Notes: generated from the letters alone by a model not told the origin. Positions 1-7,428 are shown, counted from the stretch's first letter. The stretch: DNA of 7,847 bases from Deltaproteobacteria bacterium (GCA_030667105.1 DAOUWN010000083.1:1-7847); one strand, 5' to 3'. Program-made: numbers and translations.

Positions 1-354
1 CTGATCCTCGATTCCCCGGCAGACATACTCAGTTTTGACGCTTATGGCTTCTTTGATCGGCTGGCCCTGTACGAACAGCCCCTCAAGCGCTTTTTCGATC
101 AGAATCGCATCCTAGCCTGGGGGATAGTGCCTACATCAGACAGCAAAGATATTGAGAGGGAAACGCCGTCCAGCCTCGTAGAAAAATGGGGAGTCCAGGT
201 AGATCGGCTGGAGGCGCTGGGCATCGCACGGGCGACAATTTCGGCCCAATCCCTCATCACCCCAAGCTGCGGCACAGGCTCCCTCACACAAGCTCACGCC
301 CTAAAGGTCCTTGAAATGACTCGTGAGCTTTCCCGAATCCTCCGCTCCATGTAA
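1..354 (+). CDS. MetE-like (methionine synthase II-like) protein, C-terminal part
   Basis: The reading frame is open from the first base and ends at TAA 352-354, giving the last 117 residues of a protein whose start lies outside the window. The segment resembles the C-terminal part of the UROD/MetE-like TIM-barrel family (COG0620-type): it contains SFDAYGFF near residue 11, LAWGIVPTSD near residue 38, and SLITPSCGTGSL near residue 84. In MetE the Cys in the corresponding C-terminal motif is a zinc ligand that helps activate the thiol methyl acceptor; Cys90 of this fragment would be that residue. Full-length family members of this short type have roughly 330-400 residues, so about two thirds is missing. 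These proteins are often called methionine synthases but many are methyltransferases or corrinoid-linked proteins of unknown substrate, so no precise reaction is claimed. Confidence 0.8.
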   Translation: MILDSPADILSFDAYGFFDRLALYEQPLKRFFDQNRILAWGIVPTSDSKDIERETPSSLVEKWGVQVDRLEALGIARATISAQSLITPSCGTGSLTQAHALKVLEMTRELSRILRSM

Positions 355-376
355 GATCGCTTGGCGATCTTACATG
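348..376 (+). terminator. Perfect hairpin over the stop codon, possible terminator
   Basis: A 13-bp perfect inverted repeat (348-360 against 364-376) with a 3-nt loop TTG covers the TAA stop of the MetE-like gene. It is followed by TGGTAATTATTTT, which is AT-rich but has only a short T run. A rho-independent terminator is the simplest reading. The stem is not especially GC-rich and the T-tract is weak, so an mRNA-stabilising 3' end is also possible. Confidence 0.5.
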
Positions 377-620
377 TGGTAATTATTTTCACACTGCGCA
401 ACCTCTTGCCGCCGCATTGAGTAATTATTTGCCCTTTTTGTAACCTTTATTGCTCAATCATGCAGGCTCACCTTCGTATGAATACTCCATAACTACCTGT
501 AATTATACGCTACCTATCGCAGCCAGCTGATTGTGCACGGTTCTTGCTCTACATGCGGTCATGACACATTTCAGCAACTGTTTGAGCATGATTCTGAAAA
601 TATGTATTGTGGAGTATGCT
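355..620. other. AT-rich intergenic region with GTAATTAT repeats
   Basis: No gene is supported here. The stretch contains three copies of GTAATTAT at 379-386, 421-428 and 499-506; the first two extend to the identical decamer GTAATTATTT and start 42 bp apart. It should hold the promoter of the downstream propeller gene. I do not see a -10/-35 pair with good spacing that also leaves room for the ribosome binding site. Confidence 0.4.
611..614 (+). promoter_or_regulatory. Ribosome binding site deciding the start at 621
   Basis: GGAG lies 6 nt before ATG 621. The residues after this ATG form a textbook signal peptide, so this start is preferred over the in-frame TTG at 531, which would put 30 unrelated residues in front of the signal peptide. 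Confidence 0.75.
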
Positions 621-3179
621 ATGAAGAAAATATGGCATCTTAGTCTTGTTGCGGTCCTCTGGTTTTTTCTGACTCAGCCCAGCCCAGCCGAGTCAGCCAC
701 CTTTGCCTGTGTGGCAAATCGTAATAGTGACGCGGTATCGACCATCGGGATACTTGACCGCACGTTCACAGTCACTAGTGTTGAAGAGCAGCTTCAGGGC
801 AACGCGTTTATTGGCGTGGCAATCACTCCTGACGGATACGTGTATGTGGCAAATCCTGATGCCAAAGCCGTTTATGTGCTTGATACGTCTAAGGGAGAAC
901 TCATCCATACACTTGGAGTTGGGAAAAGACCTGTGGGCGTGGCAGCCTCGCCAAATGGACGCTTTGTCTATGTGACCAATCGGGGAGATGACACGGTGTC
1001 TGTCATTGACACCGGCATTCACTCGGACGGCTCGCCAGAAGTAGTCGGCCCTCCCATTGAAGTGGGGCGCACCCCTATGGGTGTGGCAGTATCACTTGAC
1101 GGACAATACATCTACGTGGCAAATCGTGACGGTAATACGGAAGATGACGAAAATGGCTCGCTATCAGTCATTGCCGCCTCCAGCGGTGAAGTCGTCTGGA
1201 GTGTTGAGGACCTTGGAAAAGATCCTGTTGGTGTTGCTGTATCGCCTGACGGAGAGTACGTCTTTATAACCAATCATGAGGATAACACGCTATCTGTCAT
1301 CGACACCAATACCAGGAAAGAAGTGACCGGACTCTACACGCGCATCAAGGACATTGGGCGCGCCCCCATGGGTGTGGCAGTGTCACCGAGTGGAGACTAT
1401 ATCTACGTGGCAAGTCGAAACAGTGACAGCCAGAATGGCACGGTATCCGTCATTCAAACCGCTGACGACGTGGTTGACTACGATGTAGTTAAAACAGTTT
1501 ATGATGTTGGGAAACAACCGGTCGGCGTGTCGGTCACGCCGGACGGAGCTTATGTTTACGTGACCTGTCGCGGGGACGACACCGAGGATGGGAGGGTATC
1601 CGTCATCCGAACTTCTGATTACGATGTTGAATCCATTCCCGATTATACGGAGACCGAACCGGCGAGCTTTGGACAGTTTATTGGCAGCATATCGGTACCC
1701 GAGGCCCCCAGCGACCTTGCTGCAACAGCCCTATCAGACACTGACATCGGTCTATCCTGGACTGACAACTCCTTTGATGAGTCGAGCTTCAGCATTGAGA
1801 GAAAAAAGGAAACAGATGGAACCTTTGCGGAAATAGCTGTGGTTAATGCAAATACTGAAACATATACAGATACAGATTTGGATCAGTGTGCGGTTTACTC
1901 CTACCAAATCAGGGCATATAACAGCCGTGGCTACTCTGGCTATTGCGCTGAAAGCAGTGCCACGACCTACCCTGCTGCGCCAAGCGATCTGGTGGCCACA
2001 GCAGTCTCCGGCAGCCAGATAGATCTCTCCTGGACAGATAATTCCTCAGGGAAGGCGGCGGGTTTCAAAATAGAACGAAAGGCAGAATCAGATGATGACT
2101 ATACTGAAATATGTGAAGTTGGTGTAGATGTTGAGAATTTCGAAGATACCAACAATCTTGATGAGTCTACCACCTACTATTACCGCGTGACAGCATATAA
2201 TAGCGCTGGCAACTCCGACTATTCCAACGACATCAGCGCCACGACCTATCTGCCCGCACCAAGCGGCCTTACGGTTACTGCAGTCTCAAGCAGTCAGGTG
2301 GATCTCTCGTGGACGGACAATTCCCTGGAAAAATCGGGCTTCAAAATTGAACAAAAAACCGGATTAGAGGGAACCTATGCAGAAATAGCTACTGTTGCCA
2401 CAGATGTAACCACTTTCAGCAACACAGGCCTAACTTTGTCAAACACCTACTATTATCGCGTAATGGCATATGACAGCGCTCACAACTCCGAATATTCCAA
2501 TGAGGTTAACGCCACTACTTCCCTGCCCGCACCAAGCGGTCTCACGGCTTCGGCCGCCTCCAGCAAGCAGATAGATGTCTCATGGACAGACAACTCTTCT
2601 GATGAAACTGAATTTACCATAGAGAGAAAAACAGTCTCTGAAAAAACGACCAAGCAAATAGATTCTGATGACGGGAGCACAACAGGCTCCGGGGAAAGCT
2701 GGGCTCAGATAGCTACTGTGGGTGCAAATGTAACCGCTTACAGCGACAACGATGAAGCCCTGGAGCCAAATACGGACTATGCGTATCGAGTCAAGGCGAC
2801 CAATAGCAGCGGATCTTCGGACTATTCCAATGAAGCAGGCGCCGAGACATCTGATGATTGTTTCATAGCAACAGCAGCCTTTGGGTCGCTCCTGGAGCCA
2901 CACGTGGCAACGCTCAGAAAATTCAGGGATGCGCATCTTCTTCCCTGTGCCTCCGGACGAATGTTCGTTAAGACCTATTACGCATACTCACCACCCATAG
3001 CTGATTTCATTGTCAGGCATGAGACACTGAGGTCTGCTGTTCGCATGGGCCTTCTGCCCTTGGTGGCCTTCAGTTACTCGATGCTTCATCTTGGGCCAAT
3101 GCTGACCATGATCATGATTGCCTTTGCCGTGATTTTTCCGATTGCTTTTTTTTCGTGTTGCCATAGGACAAGAACATAG
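621..3179 (+). CDS. Exported YVTN beta-propeller / 4x FnIII / CFI-box protein
   Basis: Predicted 852-aa secreted or envelope-anchored protein. Residues 1-25 form a signal peptide: MKK, a hydrophobic core, then a PAESA-type cleavage region. Residues about 31-331 hold seven YVTN-type repeats ([27 protein letters not shown] and so on), most joined by GVAVSPDG linkers, which fits one closed seven-bladed propeller. Four fibronectin type III domains follow, starting near residues 360, 451, 544 and 635, with the shared core motif LSWTDNS and a YYYRV/YSNE strand pair. The fourth has a Ser/Thr/Gly/Asp-rich insertion at about 673-692. From Cys747 comes a CFI-box C-terminal domain ([10 protein letters not shown], then LRKFRD, GRMFV, YYAYSPP), followed by a hydrophobic segment at about 809-845 and a short CCHRTRT tail. 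There is no catalytic motif; a surface adhesion or binding role is inferred from architecture only. It stands alone, convergent with the operon on the other strand. Confidence 0.9.
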   Translation: MKKIWHLSLVAVLWFFLTQPSPAESATFACVANRNSDAVSTIGILDRTFTVTSVEEQLQGNAFIGVAITPDGYVYVANPDAKAVYVLDTSKGELIHTLGVGKRPVGVAASPNGRFVYVTNRGDDTVSVIDTGIHSDGSPEVVGPPIEVGRTPMGVAVSLDGQYIYVANRDGNTEDDENGSLSVIAASSGEVVWSVEDLGKDPVGVAVSPDGEYVFITNHEDNTLSVIDTNTRKEVTGLYTRIKDIGRAPMGVAVSPSGDYIYVASRNSDSQNGTVSVIQTADDVVDYDVVKTVYDVGKQPVGVSVTPDGAYVYVTCRGDDTEDGRVSVIRTSDYDVESIPDYTETEPASFGQFIGSISVPEAPSDLAATALSDTDIGLSWTDNSFDESSFSIERKKETDGTFAEIAVVNANTETYTDTDLDQCAVYSYQIRAYNSRGYSGYCAESSATTYPAAPSDLVATAVSGSQIDLSWTDNSSGKAAGFKIERKAESDDDYTEICEVGVDVENFEDTNNLDESTTYYYRVTAYNSAGNSDYSNDISATTYLPAPSGLTVTAVSSSQVDLSWTDNSLEKSGFKIEQKTGLEGTYAEIATVATDVTTFSNTGLTLSNTYYYRVMAYDSAHNSEYSNEVNATTSLPAPSGLTASAASSKQIDVSWTDNSSDETEFTIERKTVSEKTTKQIDSDDGSTTGSGESWAQIATVGANVTAYSDNDEALEPNTDYAYRVKATNSSGSSDYSNEAGAETSDDCFIATAAFGSLLEPHVATLRKFRDAHLLPCASGRMFVKTYYAYSPPIADFIVRHETLRSAVRMGLLPLVAFSYSMLHLGPMLTMIMIAFAVIFPIAFFSCCHRTRT

Positions 3180-3519
3180 CTCTTGTTACAGTTTCAATGC
3201 GTGACGCCTGCCGCTCTTTGATTGTGCGGCCGGCGTCCAAGTAACTCAACATCACTTCAGCAAAAACGTAATCGTAACCACTACGCTTTTTTCCCCTTCT
3301 GGCGCCGGGAAACGCAGCTAGCGTTGGCGGGGGGGTCTCAAAATCGCCTAACAGTTGCAATTTCTCGCAAAAGGAGCTGTAGTGTTTGGCAGGAATTTCT
3401 GCATAAATGGATTGCGGACGTTTGGTCAGTTTGTCATATTCAAAGGAAGCAAGCTCCTCTTGGCAACCCTTACAGGTTAGAAGATGTTCTTCAACCTTTA
3501 CTTTAGCTTCTTCATCCAA
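3112..3519 (-). pseudogene. Remnant of zinc-finger (zf-HC2) anti-sigma factor
   Basis: A TTG-started frame of 135 codons begins with LDEEAKVKVEEHLLTCKGC. This contains the HxxxCxxC zinc-binding motif of zf-HC2 anti-sigma factors, which normally follows a more upstream conserved Cys and a YLDGEL-like helix. Both of those are missing: in-frame TAA lies two codons before the TTG. Only about the first 35-60 residues look native. The rest is low-similarity basic sequence with no transmembrane segment that I can see, and its last 68 bp run antisense into the end of the propeller gene. It sits directly after, and overlapping, the sigma remnant, as anti-sigma genes usually do. I read it as a broken gene, though a short zinc-finger protein cannot be excluded. 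Confidence 0.55.
3203..3237. terminator. GC-rich hairpin between convergent genes, possible terminator
   Basis: Arms 3203-3214 and 3226-3237 pair at 11 of 12 positions (GACGCC, one mismatch, GCCGC) around an 11-nt loop. It lies 24 nt after the propeller gene and in the path of transcription from the minus-strand operon. Neither side has a T-tract, so it would be a non-canonical terminator or a 3'-end stabiliser. Confidence 0.4.
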
Positions 3520-3784
3520 TCTGAATTAGCTGGATTATCAAGCCAAGCCATCTTTTTTTTCGCCTGTACTCAGATGACTTGAGCCTGTTCTTGCATGTAT
3601 TGACTGCGATTCGATAAAGCCACTTGGAAAACGTTGATTCTAATCGGAATTTCATCAAAGACAGATATGCCCTCAAAAATGCGTCCTGGGCAGAATCGTT
3701 CGCCTCATGATAATCTCCAAGGAACCAGTAGCACAGATTAAACAGTCTATCCTTGTGATTCACAACCAGTTCGTCAAAGGCAGC
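3512..3784 (-). pseudogene. Truncated ECF sigma factor, region 2 only
   Basis: The frame from 3784 downward encodes AFDELVVNHKDRLFNLCYWF, then LGDYHEANDSAQDAFLRAY, FSKWLYRIAVNTCKNRLKSS and EYRRKK. This is a good match to sigma-70 region 2 of ECF sigma factors, including the core-binding DSAQDAFLRAY helix and the WLYRIAVN segment. No ATG exists: an in-frame TAG (3787-3785) lies just before it, the only candidate is GTG 3763, and no Shine-Dalgarno sequence is visible. Region 4, which reads the -35 box, is absent. The frame ends after 17 non-native residues in TGA 3514-3512, overlapping the anti-sigma remnant. The first codon lies only 12 nt after the etfA fusion stop, so the 5' end has probably been deleted too. 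A functional sigma factor is very unlikely. Confidence 0.7.
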
Positions 3785-3796
3785 CTATTTCCCGCC

Positions 3797-5416
3797 TCAA
3801 GGCGTATAGAGCACGACCACGCAGCGTGTGGGCTCATCGGAGAGGCTTTTGAGCTTGTGGGGGATCTCAGAGTTGAAATGGATGGACTCGCCCGGTTTGA
3901 CGTGGTGGGTCTTGCTGCCCAGAGTAAGCTGGAGCTCTCCATCCATCACCAAGATAAACTCTTCGCCCTCGTGCTTGTAGGCCACTGGCTTGTGGGCCTG
4001 TCTGGACTCAATCGTGATCATAAAGGCGCGCAGGTGTTCGTTCTCGGCTCCGGGGGTAAGAGTCTGGTAGGAGTAGTTCTGGGTGCGCTTGATGAATGCC
4101 TGTGCCCGCTGGTCCCGGATCACGGTCTTTTCCTCCTCGCGAAGGAAGGTGCCAGGATCGACCTTCAGGATGCGGGCAAGCCTGAGCACAAAGCTCACTG
4201 ATGGCGTGATCTCATCGTTTTCGACCTGCTCGATAAACTCTGGGTAGTCGCCCGTGGCCTCGGCCAAGTTCTCCCGGGTCCACTGAAGGGCCTCTCTGAG
4301 TTTGAGCACTTTCGCGCCAAAACCGGTCCTGGTCTTTGTTTCCTTATCTTCAGGCAAGGCGTCCGCAAGGCTGCGCATCACCGCCTGCTTGACCCTGGCA
4401 GTGAGTAAAGGCACAAAGGTCTTTGCTTCCGCCACGATGCCCAGGTCGGCAACCTGGAAGATGGGCGCATTCTGGTCGCGGTTGATGGCCACGATAGTTT
4501 CAGCTTCCATGATTCCGGCTGTATACTGTACCGCTCCCGAAGTGCCAATGGAAAAAAGCAGTCCGGGCCGAACGGTCTTTCCGGTTTGTCCGATGAGTCT
4601 CTCTTCATCCACCCAATGCTGAAGCACTGGCGGCCGGGTCGCAGCTACCTCGCCTCCCAACGCAGCAGCAAGTTGACGTACGAGGGCAAACCCATCCGCG
4701 TTGCCGAGCCCGGCTCCTCCAACCACGACTACGTCAGCCTCTTCCAGCTTCCGACGTTCTTGAGGCTCAACCGATCTTGATATGAGCTTCAGACCTCTGG
4801 GCGCATCCAGACGATCCAGTCGGATATGCTCGACGGTGCCAGGCTCACCACGAACCTCGATCGCTTGAAAAGCATGGGGCTGAACGGTCGCAAATCCGGT
4901 ACAAAGACTGCCTGAAAAGGTGATCTCGGCCATGATCTGGCCGCCCCATGACGGGCATGTCGCCACCACTCGGTCCTGTTCAATCTTGAGATCCGCACAG
5001 TCAGCGATCAGGCCGGCATTATTGATCCTTGCAGTCCGTGCCGCCAGTTCCAGGGCAAAGTCGGTAAGCGGAAATAAGACGAGCCTGGGCTCGTACTTCC
5101 GGACGGCCTGTGCCAGGGCCGTTGCGTAGATATCAGCCCTTGGCGTGACCAGATCCGGGTTATCCAGAATATAGACCAGGTCAGCGCCGTGGGCGATGCA
5201 GTCCTGGGCGACGAAATCGACTGACAGGCATGGGGGGCCAGAGGAACCTTTGGGCCTGTCATGGGCTGACGAACCCATGAGCACAACCACGGCCTTTTGT
5301 GACACTGTCCGGGCCAGATCACGGGCCTTGGCCAGGACATTCAGGCAATACCCGAAAAGCCTCTCACTCCTCAGATCTGCACATACCCAGACTTCCCTTC
5401 CAGGATTATCTGCCAT
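3797..5416 (-). CDS. etfA: Electron transfer flavoprotein alpha subunit fused to XRE-HTH and cupin domains
   Basis: Predicted 539-aa chimera. Residues 1 to about 345 are a complete EtfA: an N-terminal alpha/beta domain (1-190), then the FAD domain with VVVVGGAGLG (228-237), GQTGKTVRP (276-284), GTSGAVQY (291-298), IVAINRD (308-314) and APIFQVADLGIV (317-328). Normal EtfA proteins end shortly after this. Here a polar linker (about 346-363) leads into an XRE-like helix-turn-helix (about 364-425, LREALQWTRENLAEATGD, then FIEQVENDEITP) and a cupin_2 domain (about 446-537, with YKHEGEEF and PGESIHFNSEIPH). His482, Glu486 and His520 are in metal-ligand positions; the first His of the usual HxH is Tyr480. 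EtfA with EtfB accepts electrons from acyl-CoA dehydrogenase. ATG 5416 overlaps the etfB stop as TAATG and has no well-spaced Shine-Dalgarno sequence, so translation is probably coupled. Longer in-frame extensions lie inside etfB and are rejected. Confidence 0.93.
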   Translation of the reverse strand: MADNPGREVWVCADLRSERLFGYCLNVLAKARDLARTVSQKAVVVLMGSSAHDRPKGSSGPPCLSVDFVAQDCIAHGADLVYILDNPDLVTPRADIYATALAQAVRKYEPRLVLFPLTDFALELAARTARINNAGLIADCADLKIEQDRVVATCPSWGGQIMAEITFSGSLCTGFATVQPHAFQAIEVRGEPGTVEHIRLDRLDAPRGLKLISRSVEPQERRKLEEADVVVVGGAGLGNADGFALVRQLAAALGGEVAATRPPVLQHWVDEERLIGQTGKTVRPGLLFSIGTSGAVQYTAGIMEAETIVAINRDQNAPIFQVADLGIVAEAKTFVPLLTARVKQAVMRSLADALPEDKETKTRTGFGAKVLKLREALQWTRENLAEATGDYPEFIEQVENDEITPSVSFVLRLARILKVDPGTFLREEEKTVIRDQRAQAFIKRTQNYSYQTLTPGAENEHLRAFMITIESRQAHKPVAYKHEGEEFILVMDGELQLTLGSKTHHVKPGESIHFNSEIPHKLKSLSDEPTRCVVVLYTP

Positions 5417-6192
5417 TATCCGATCAACCCCGATTCCTTCAGTCGCGTTATCAATTCCTCGGCCTGCTCCTCTGCAGTGCCCGATATGAACTCGCATTTT
5501 CTTTCCCTGGCAACCGGCGTCAAAGAGAGCACACTGGTACGTGATCCTGCCTCTCCAACCTGGTCCCGGGAAAGGCCCAGGTCTTCCAAGCCCCACTCTT
5601 CCACCTTTCCTTGCTCGAAAGCTGCTTCGATCCCCAAAAGCCCGATATCCCTGGGCTGTGCCGAAGCCGGATGGATGGTTAGCGCAGCCGGCAGAGAAAG
5701 TGCAAACTCCTCCTGGAATCCATCAGCCCTGCGGTCAATGCGGAGGCCAGAGCCCTCATGCTCAACGGAATGCGCCCAGGTCACCAGAGGCAGATCAAGC
5801 AGGACAGCGGTCTGTGGTCCTACCTGGCCCGTGTCGCTATCGGTTGTCCTGGTGCCGAAAAGGACCAGATCAAAGGGGGCGAGCTTCTTGATTGCGGCAG
5901 CCAGAGCGGTGGACGTTGCGAGCGTATCTGATCCGGCAAGCGCAGGGTCGCAAAGCAGAACGCTACGGTCTACACCCATGGCCATGGTCTCGTAGAGGAC
6001 GAAAGCACAAGCCGCCGGGCCCATGGAAAGAGCGGTCACTCTCCCGCCATGCTCTTCCTTCATACGCAGAGCGGCCTCCAGAGACGGCCGATCAAACGGG
6101 TTCAGCGCCAATTGATCAGGCGACCGGATCAACCGCCCATGCGAGGTGTCCACAATCACGGCTTTGACGCATACAATGATGTGAAATCCCAT
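5416..6192 (-). CDS. etfB: Electron transfer flavoprotein beta subunit
   Basis: Predicted 258-aa EtfB, the usual length for the family. It opens with IIVCVKAV, then has LNPFDRPSLEAALRMKE (30-46), AMGVDRSVLL (71-80), and the nucleotide-binding segment DSDTGQVGP (118-126), followed by LPLVTW and LLGIEAAFEQ (185-194), which matches the family's conserved LKGIMxA region. EtfB binds AMP, or a second FAD in bifurcating types, and forms the docking surface for the dehydrogenase. Start ATG 6192 is chosen because AGGAGG lies 4 nt upstream and the N-terminus then fits the family. An in-frame start at 6225 would overlap the dehydrogenase gene and add 11 unrelated residues. It lies 10 nt after the dehydrogenase stop and overlaps etfA by one base. 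From sequence alone I cannot decide between bifurcating and ordinary ETF. Confidence 0.95.
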   Translation of the reverse strand: MGFHIIVCVKAVIVDTSHGRLIRSPDQLALNPFDRPSLEAALRMKEEHGGRVTALSMGPAACAFVLYETMAMGVDRSVLLCDPALAGSDTLATSTALAAAIKKLAPFDLVLFGTRTTDSDTGQVGPQTAVLLDLPLVTWAHSVEHEGSGLRIDRRADGFQEEFALSLPAALTIHPASAQPRDIGLLGIEAAFEQGKVEEWGLEDLGLSRDQVGEAGSRTSVLSLTPVARERKCEFISGTAEEQAEELITRLKESGLIG

Positions 6193-6196
6193 CCGG

Positions 6197-6202
6197 CCTC
6201 CT
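6197..6202 (-). promoter_or_regulatory. Shine-Dalgarno sequence of etfB
   Basis: Perfect AGGAGG placed immediately after the TAG stop of the acyl-CoA dehydrogenase gene and 4 nt before ATG 6192. It fixes the etfB start and suggests strong translation of etfB in its own right, in contrast to etfA. Confidence 0.85.
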
Positions 6203-7342
6203 CTATCCCAATACACCCCTGGCAATAACCATGCGGTGAATCTCGCTGGTTCCCTCGTAAATTCTCGTCACCCTGGCATCGCGGTAGTACCGCTCCACAG
6301 GGTACGATTTGGAGTACCCGTATCCGCCGTGGATCTGGACGGCCATGTCCGTCACCTTGCTCGAAACCTCTGATGCATAGAGCTTGGCCATGGCCGCTTC
6401 CTGGGTAAAAGACTTCCCCTTGTCGCGCAGCACAGCCGCGCGAAAGGCCATAAGCCGGGCCGCATCTACATGCGTGGCCATGTCAGCGATCATCATCTGC
6501 ACAGCCTGGTGCCTGGCGATGGGAACACCAAACTGGCGGCGTTGTTTGGCGTACCGGATCGCTTCGTCGAGCGCGGCCTGGGCAATACCGACGGCCTGGG
6601 CAGCAATACCGACCCTGCCGGTATCAAGCGCTGCAAGCCCGATACGTAACCCCATGCCTTCCTTTCCCAAGAGATTTTCGGCCGGTATCTGGCAGTCATA
6701 AAGGCGAATCGATGTAACCGGGTTGGCCCGCATGCCACACAGATCCTCAAGATCACCCACCACGAATCCGGGAGTGCCTCGCTCGGCAATAATCACGCTA
6801 ATCCCCTTGCGGCCGGCTTTGGGGTCTGTGCGGGCGAAGATCAGGCAAACATCAGCAACGCCGCCGTTGGTGACAAAGACCTTGTTGGCGTTGGCCAGAA
6901 AATGGTCACCGTGGCGGATGGCTGTGGCTTCGATGCCGGCCGCGTCGGATCCCGCGTTGGGTTCCGTGAGACAGAAGGCCCCTATTTTTTCGCCCCTGGC
7001 AAGAGGCGGCACCCATCTGCGTTTCTGGTCTTGGGAGCCAAAGGCCAAAAGCGGGTAGACGGCCACGCTGTTGTGAACGGTCACGCAGAGTCCAAGGCCG
7101 GCGCAAGCCCGTGAAATTTCTTCAATCACGATGATGTAGCTCACCGAGTCCATCCCTGCTCCACCCAGCTCTTTGGGCACCTGAACTCCAAAGTAGCCCA
7201 GCTTACCCATTTTTTCCACCACTTCCCAGGGGAAGCGGGCCTCCTGGTCGATCTCCTTGGCAATTGGTTCAAGCTCGCGCTCGCAAAAGGCACGCACTGA
7301 ACGCCGCACAGTCCGATGTTTTTCCGACAGAAAAGTGTCCAT
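6203..7342 (-). CDS. Acyl-CoA dehydrogenase (short/medium-chain type)
   Basis: Predicted 379-aa FAD-dependent acyl-CoA dehydrogenase, which introduces the alpha-beta double bond into an acyl-CoA and passes electrons to ETF. The N-terminal helical domain (about 1-118) is followed by signature 1, GAFCLTEPNAGSDA (121-134), in the beta domain. The C-terminal helical domain holds RYAKQRRQFGVPI (263-275) and signature 2, IHGGYGYSKSYPVERYYRDA (337-356), then RIYEGTSEI (360-368). Glu363 is in the catalytic-base position used by short- and medium-chain and butyryl-CoA dehydrogenases; isovaleryl- and long-chain enzymes lack Glu there, so those are less likely. The exact substrate cannot be read from sequence. 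ATG 7342 gives the usual family N-terminus and has a weak AAGAAG 7 nt upstream. It is the first gene of the operon with etfB and the etfA fusion, whose EtfAB product is its likely electron acceptor. Confidence 0.95.
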   Translation of the reverse strand: MDTFLSEKHRTVRRSVRAFCERELEPIAKEIDQEARFPWEVVEKMGKLGYFGVQVPKELGGAGMDSVSYIIVIEEISRACAGLGLCVTVHNSVAVYPLLAFGSQDQKRRWVPPLARGEKIGAFCLTEPNAGSDAAGIEATAIRHGDHFLANANKVFVTNGGVADVCLIFARTDPKAGRKGISVIIAERGTPGFVVGDLEDLCGMRANPVTSIRLYDCQIPAENLLGKEGMGLRIGLAALDTGRVGIAAQAVGIAQAALDEAIRYAKQRRQFGVPIARHQAVQMMIADMATHVDAARLMAFRAAVLRDKGKSFTQEAAMAKLYASEVSSKVTDMAVQIHGGYGYSKSYPVERYYRDARVTRIYEGTSEIHRMVIARGVLG

Positions 7343-7428
7343 AATCGATCTTCTTAACAGTTCACCGCCGAGCCGCAGAGGAAACCGTTTTTTTTCGAAC
7401 TAATGTGAAAAGCGACAATTCCAAAAGA
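7343..7428 (-). promoter_or_regulatory. Leader / presumed promoter region of the acd-etfB-etfA operon
   Basis: This 86-bp stretch lies between the MITE-like element and the dehydrogenase start, so any promoter proximal to the operon must lie here or within the element. It contains a T8 run (7388-7395 on the plus strand) next to a TTCGAA palindrome (7394-7399). I see no confident -35/-10 pair and no clear operator dyad. Confidence 0.25.

Noticed and set aside
582..610. TTGAGC with 17-bp spacing to TATTGT as promoter of the propeller gene
   Set aside because: Transcription would begin at about the ribosome binding site and leave it out of the mRNA, so the match is probably chance.
531..620. 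Upstream TTG start for the propeller protein
   Set aside because: It adds 30 residues before a clear signal peptide, while ATG 621 has GGAG at good spacing.
1698..2850. Repeats within the propeller gene as a CRISPR or satellite array
   Set aside because: They are diverged coding repeats of the FnIII domains, in frame and about 91 codons or more apart; no CRISPR array, tRNA or rRNA was seen in the window.
3707..4201. 164-codon plus-strand frame opposite the cupin and sigma remnant
   Set aside because: It is an antisense shadow of the HTH-cupin coding sequence; no family resemblance or ribosome binding site was found.
5417..5596. N-terminal extension of the EtfA fusion by 60 residues
   Set aside because: It lies wholly inside etfB, has no family similarity, and ATG 5416 forms the TAATG overlap with the etfB stop.
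5477..5995. 172-codon plus-strand frame opposite etfB
   Set aside because: It is antisense to a well-supported gene in GC-richer DNA, with no recognisable domain.
6193..6225. Longer etfB start
   Set aside because: It overlaps the dehydrogenase gene and ignores the AGGAGG placed 4 nt before ATG 6192.
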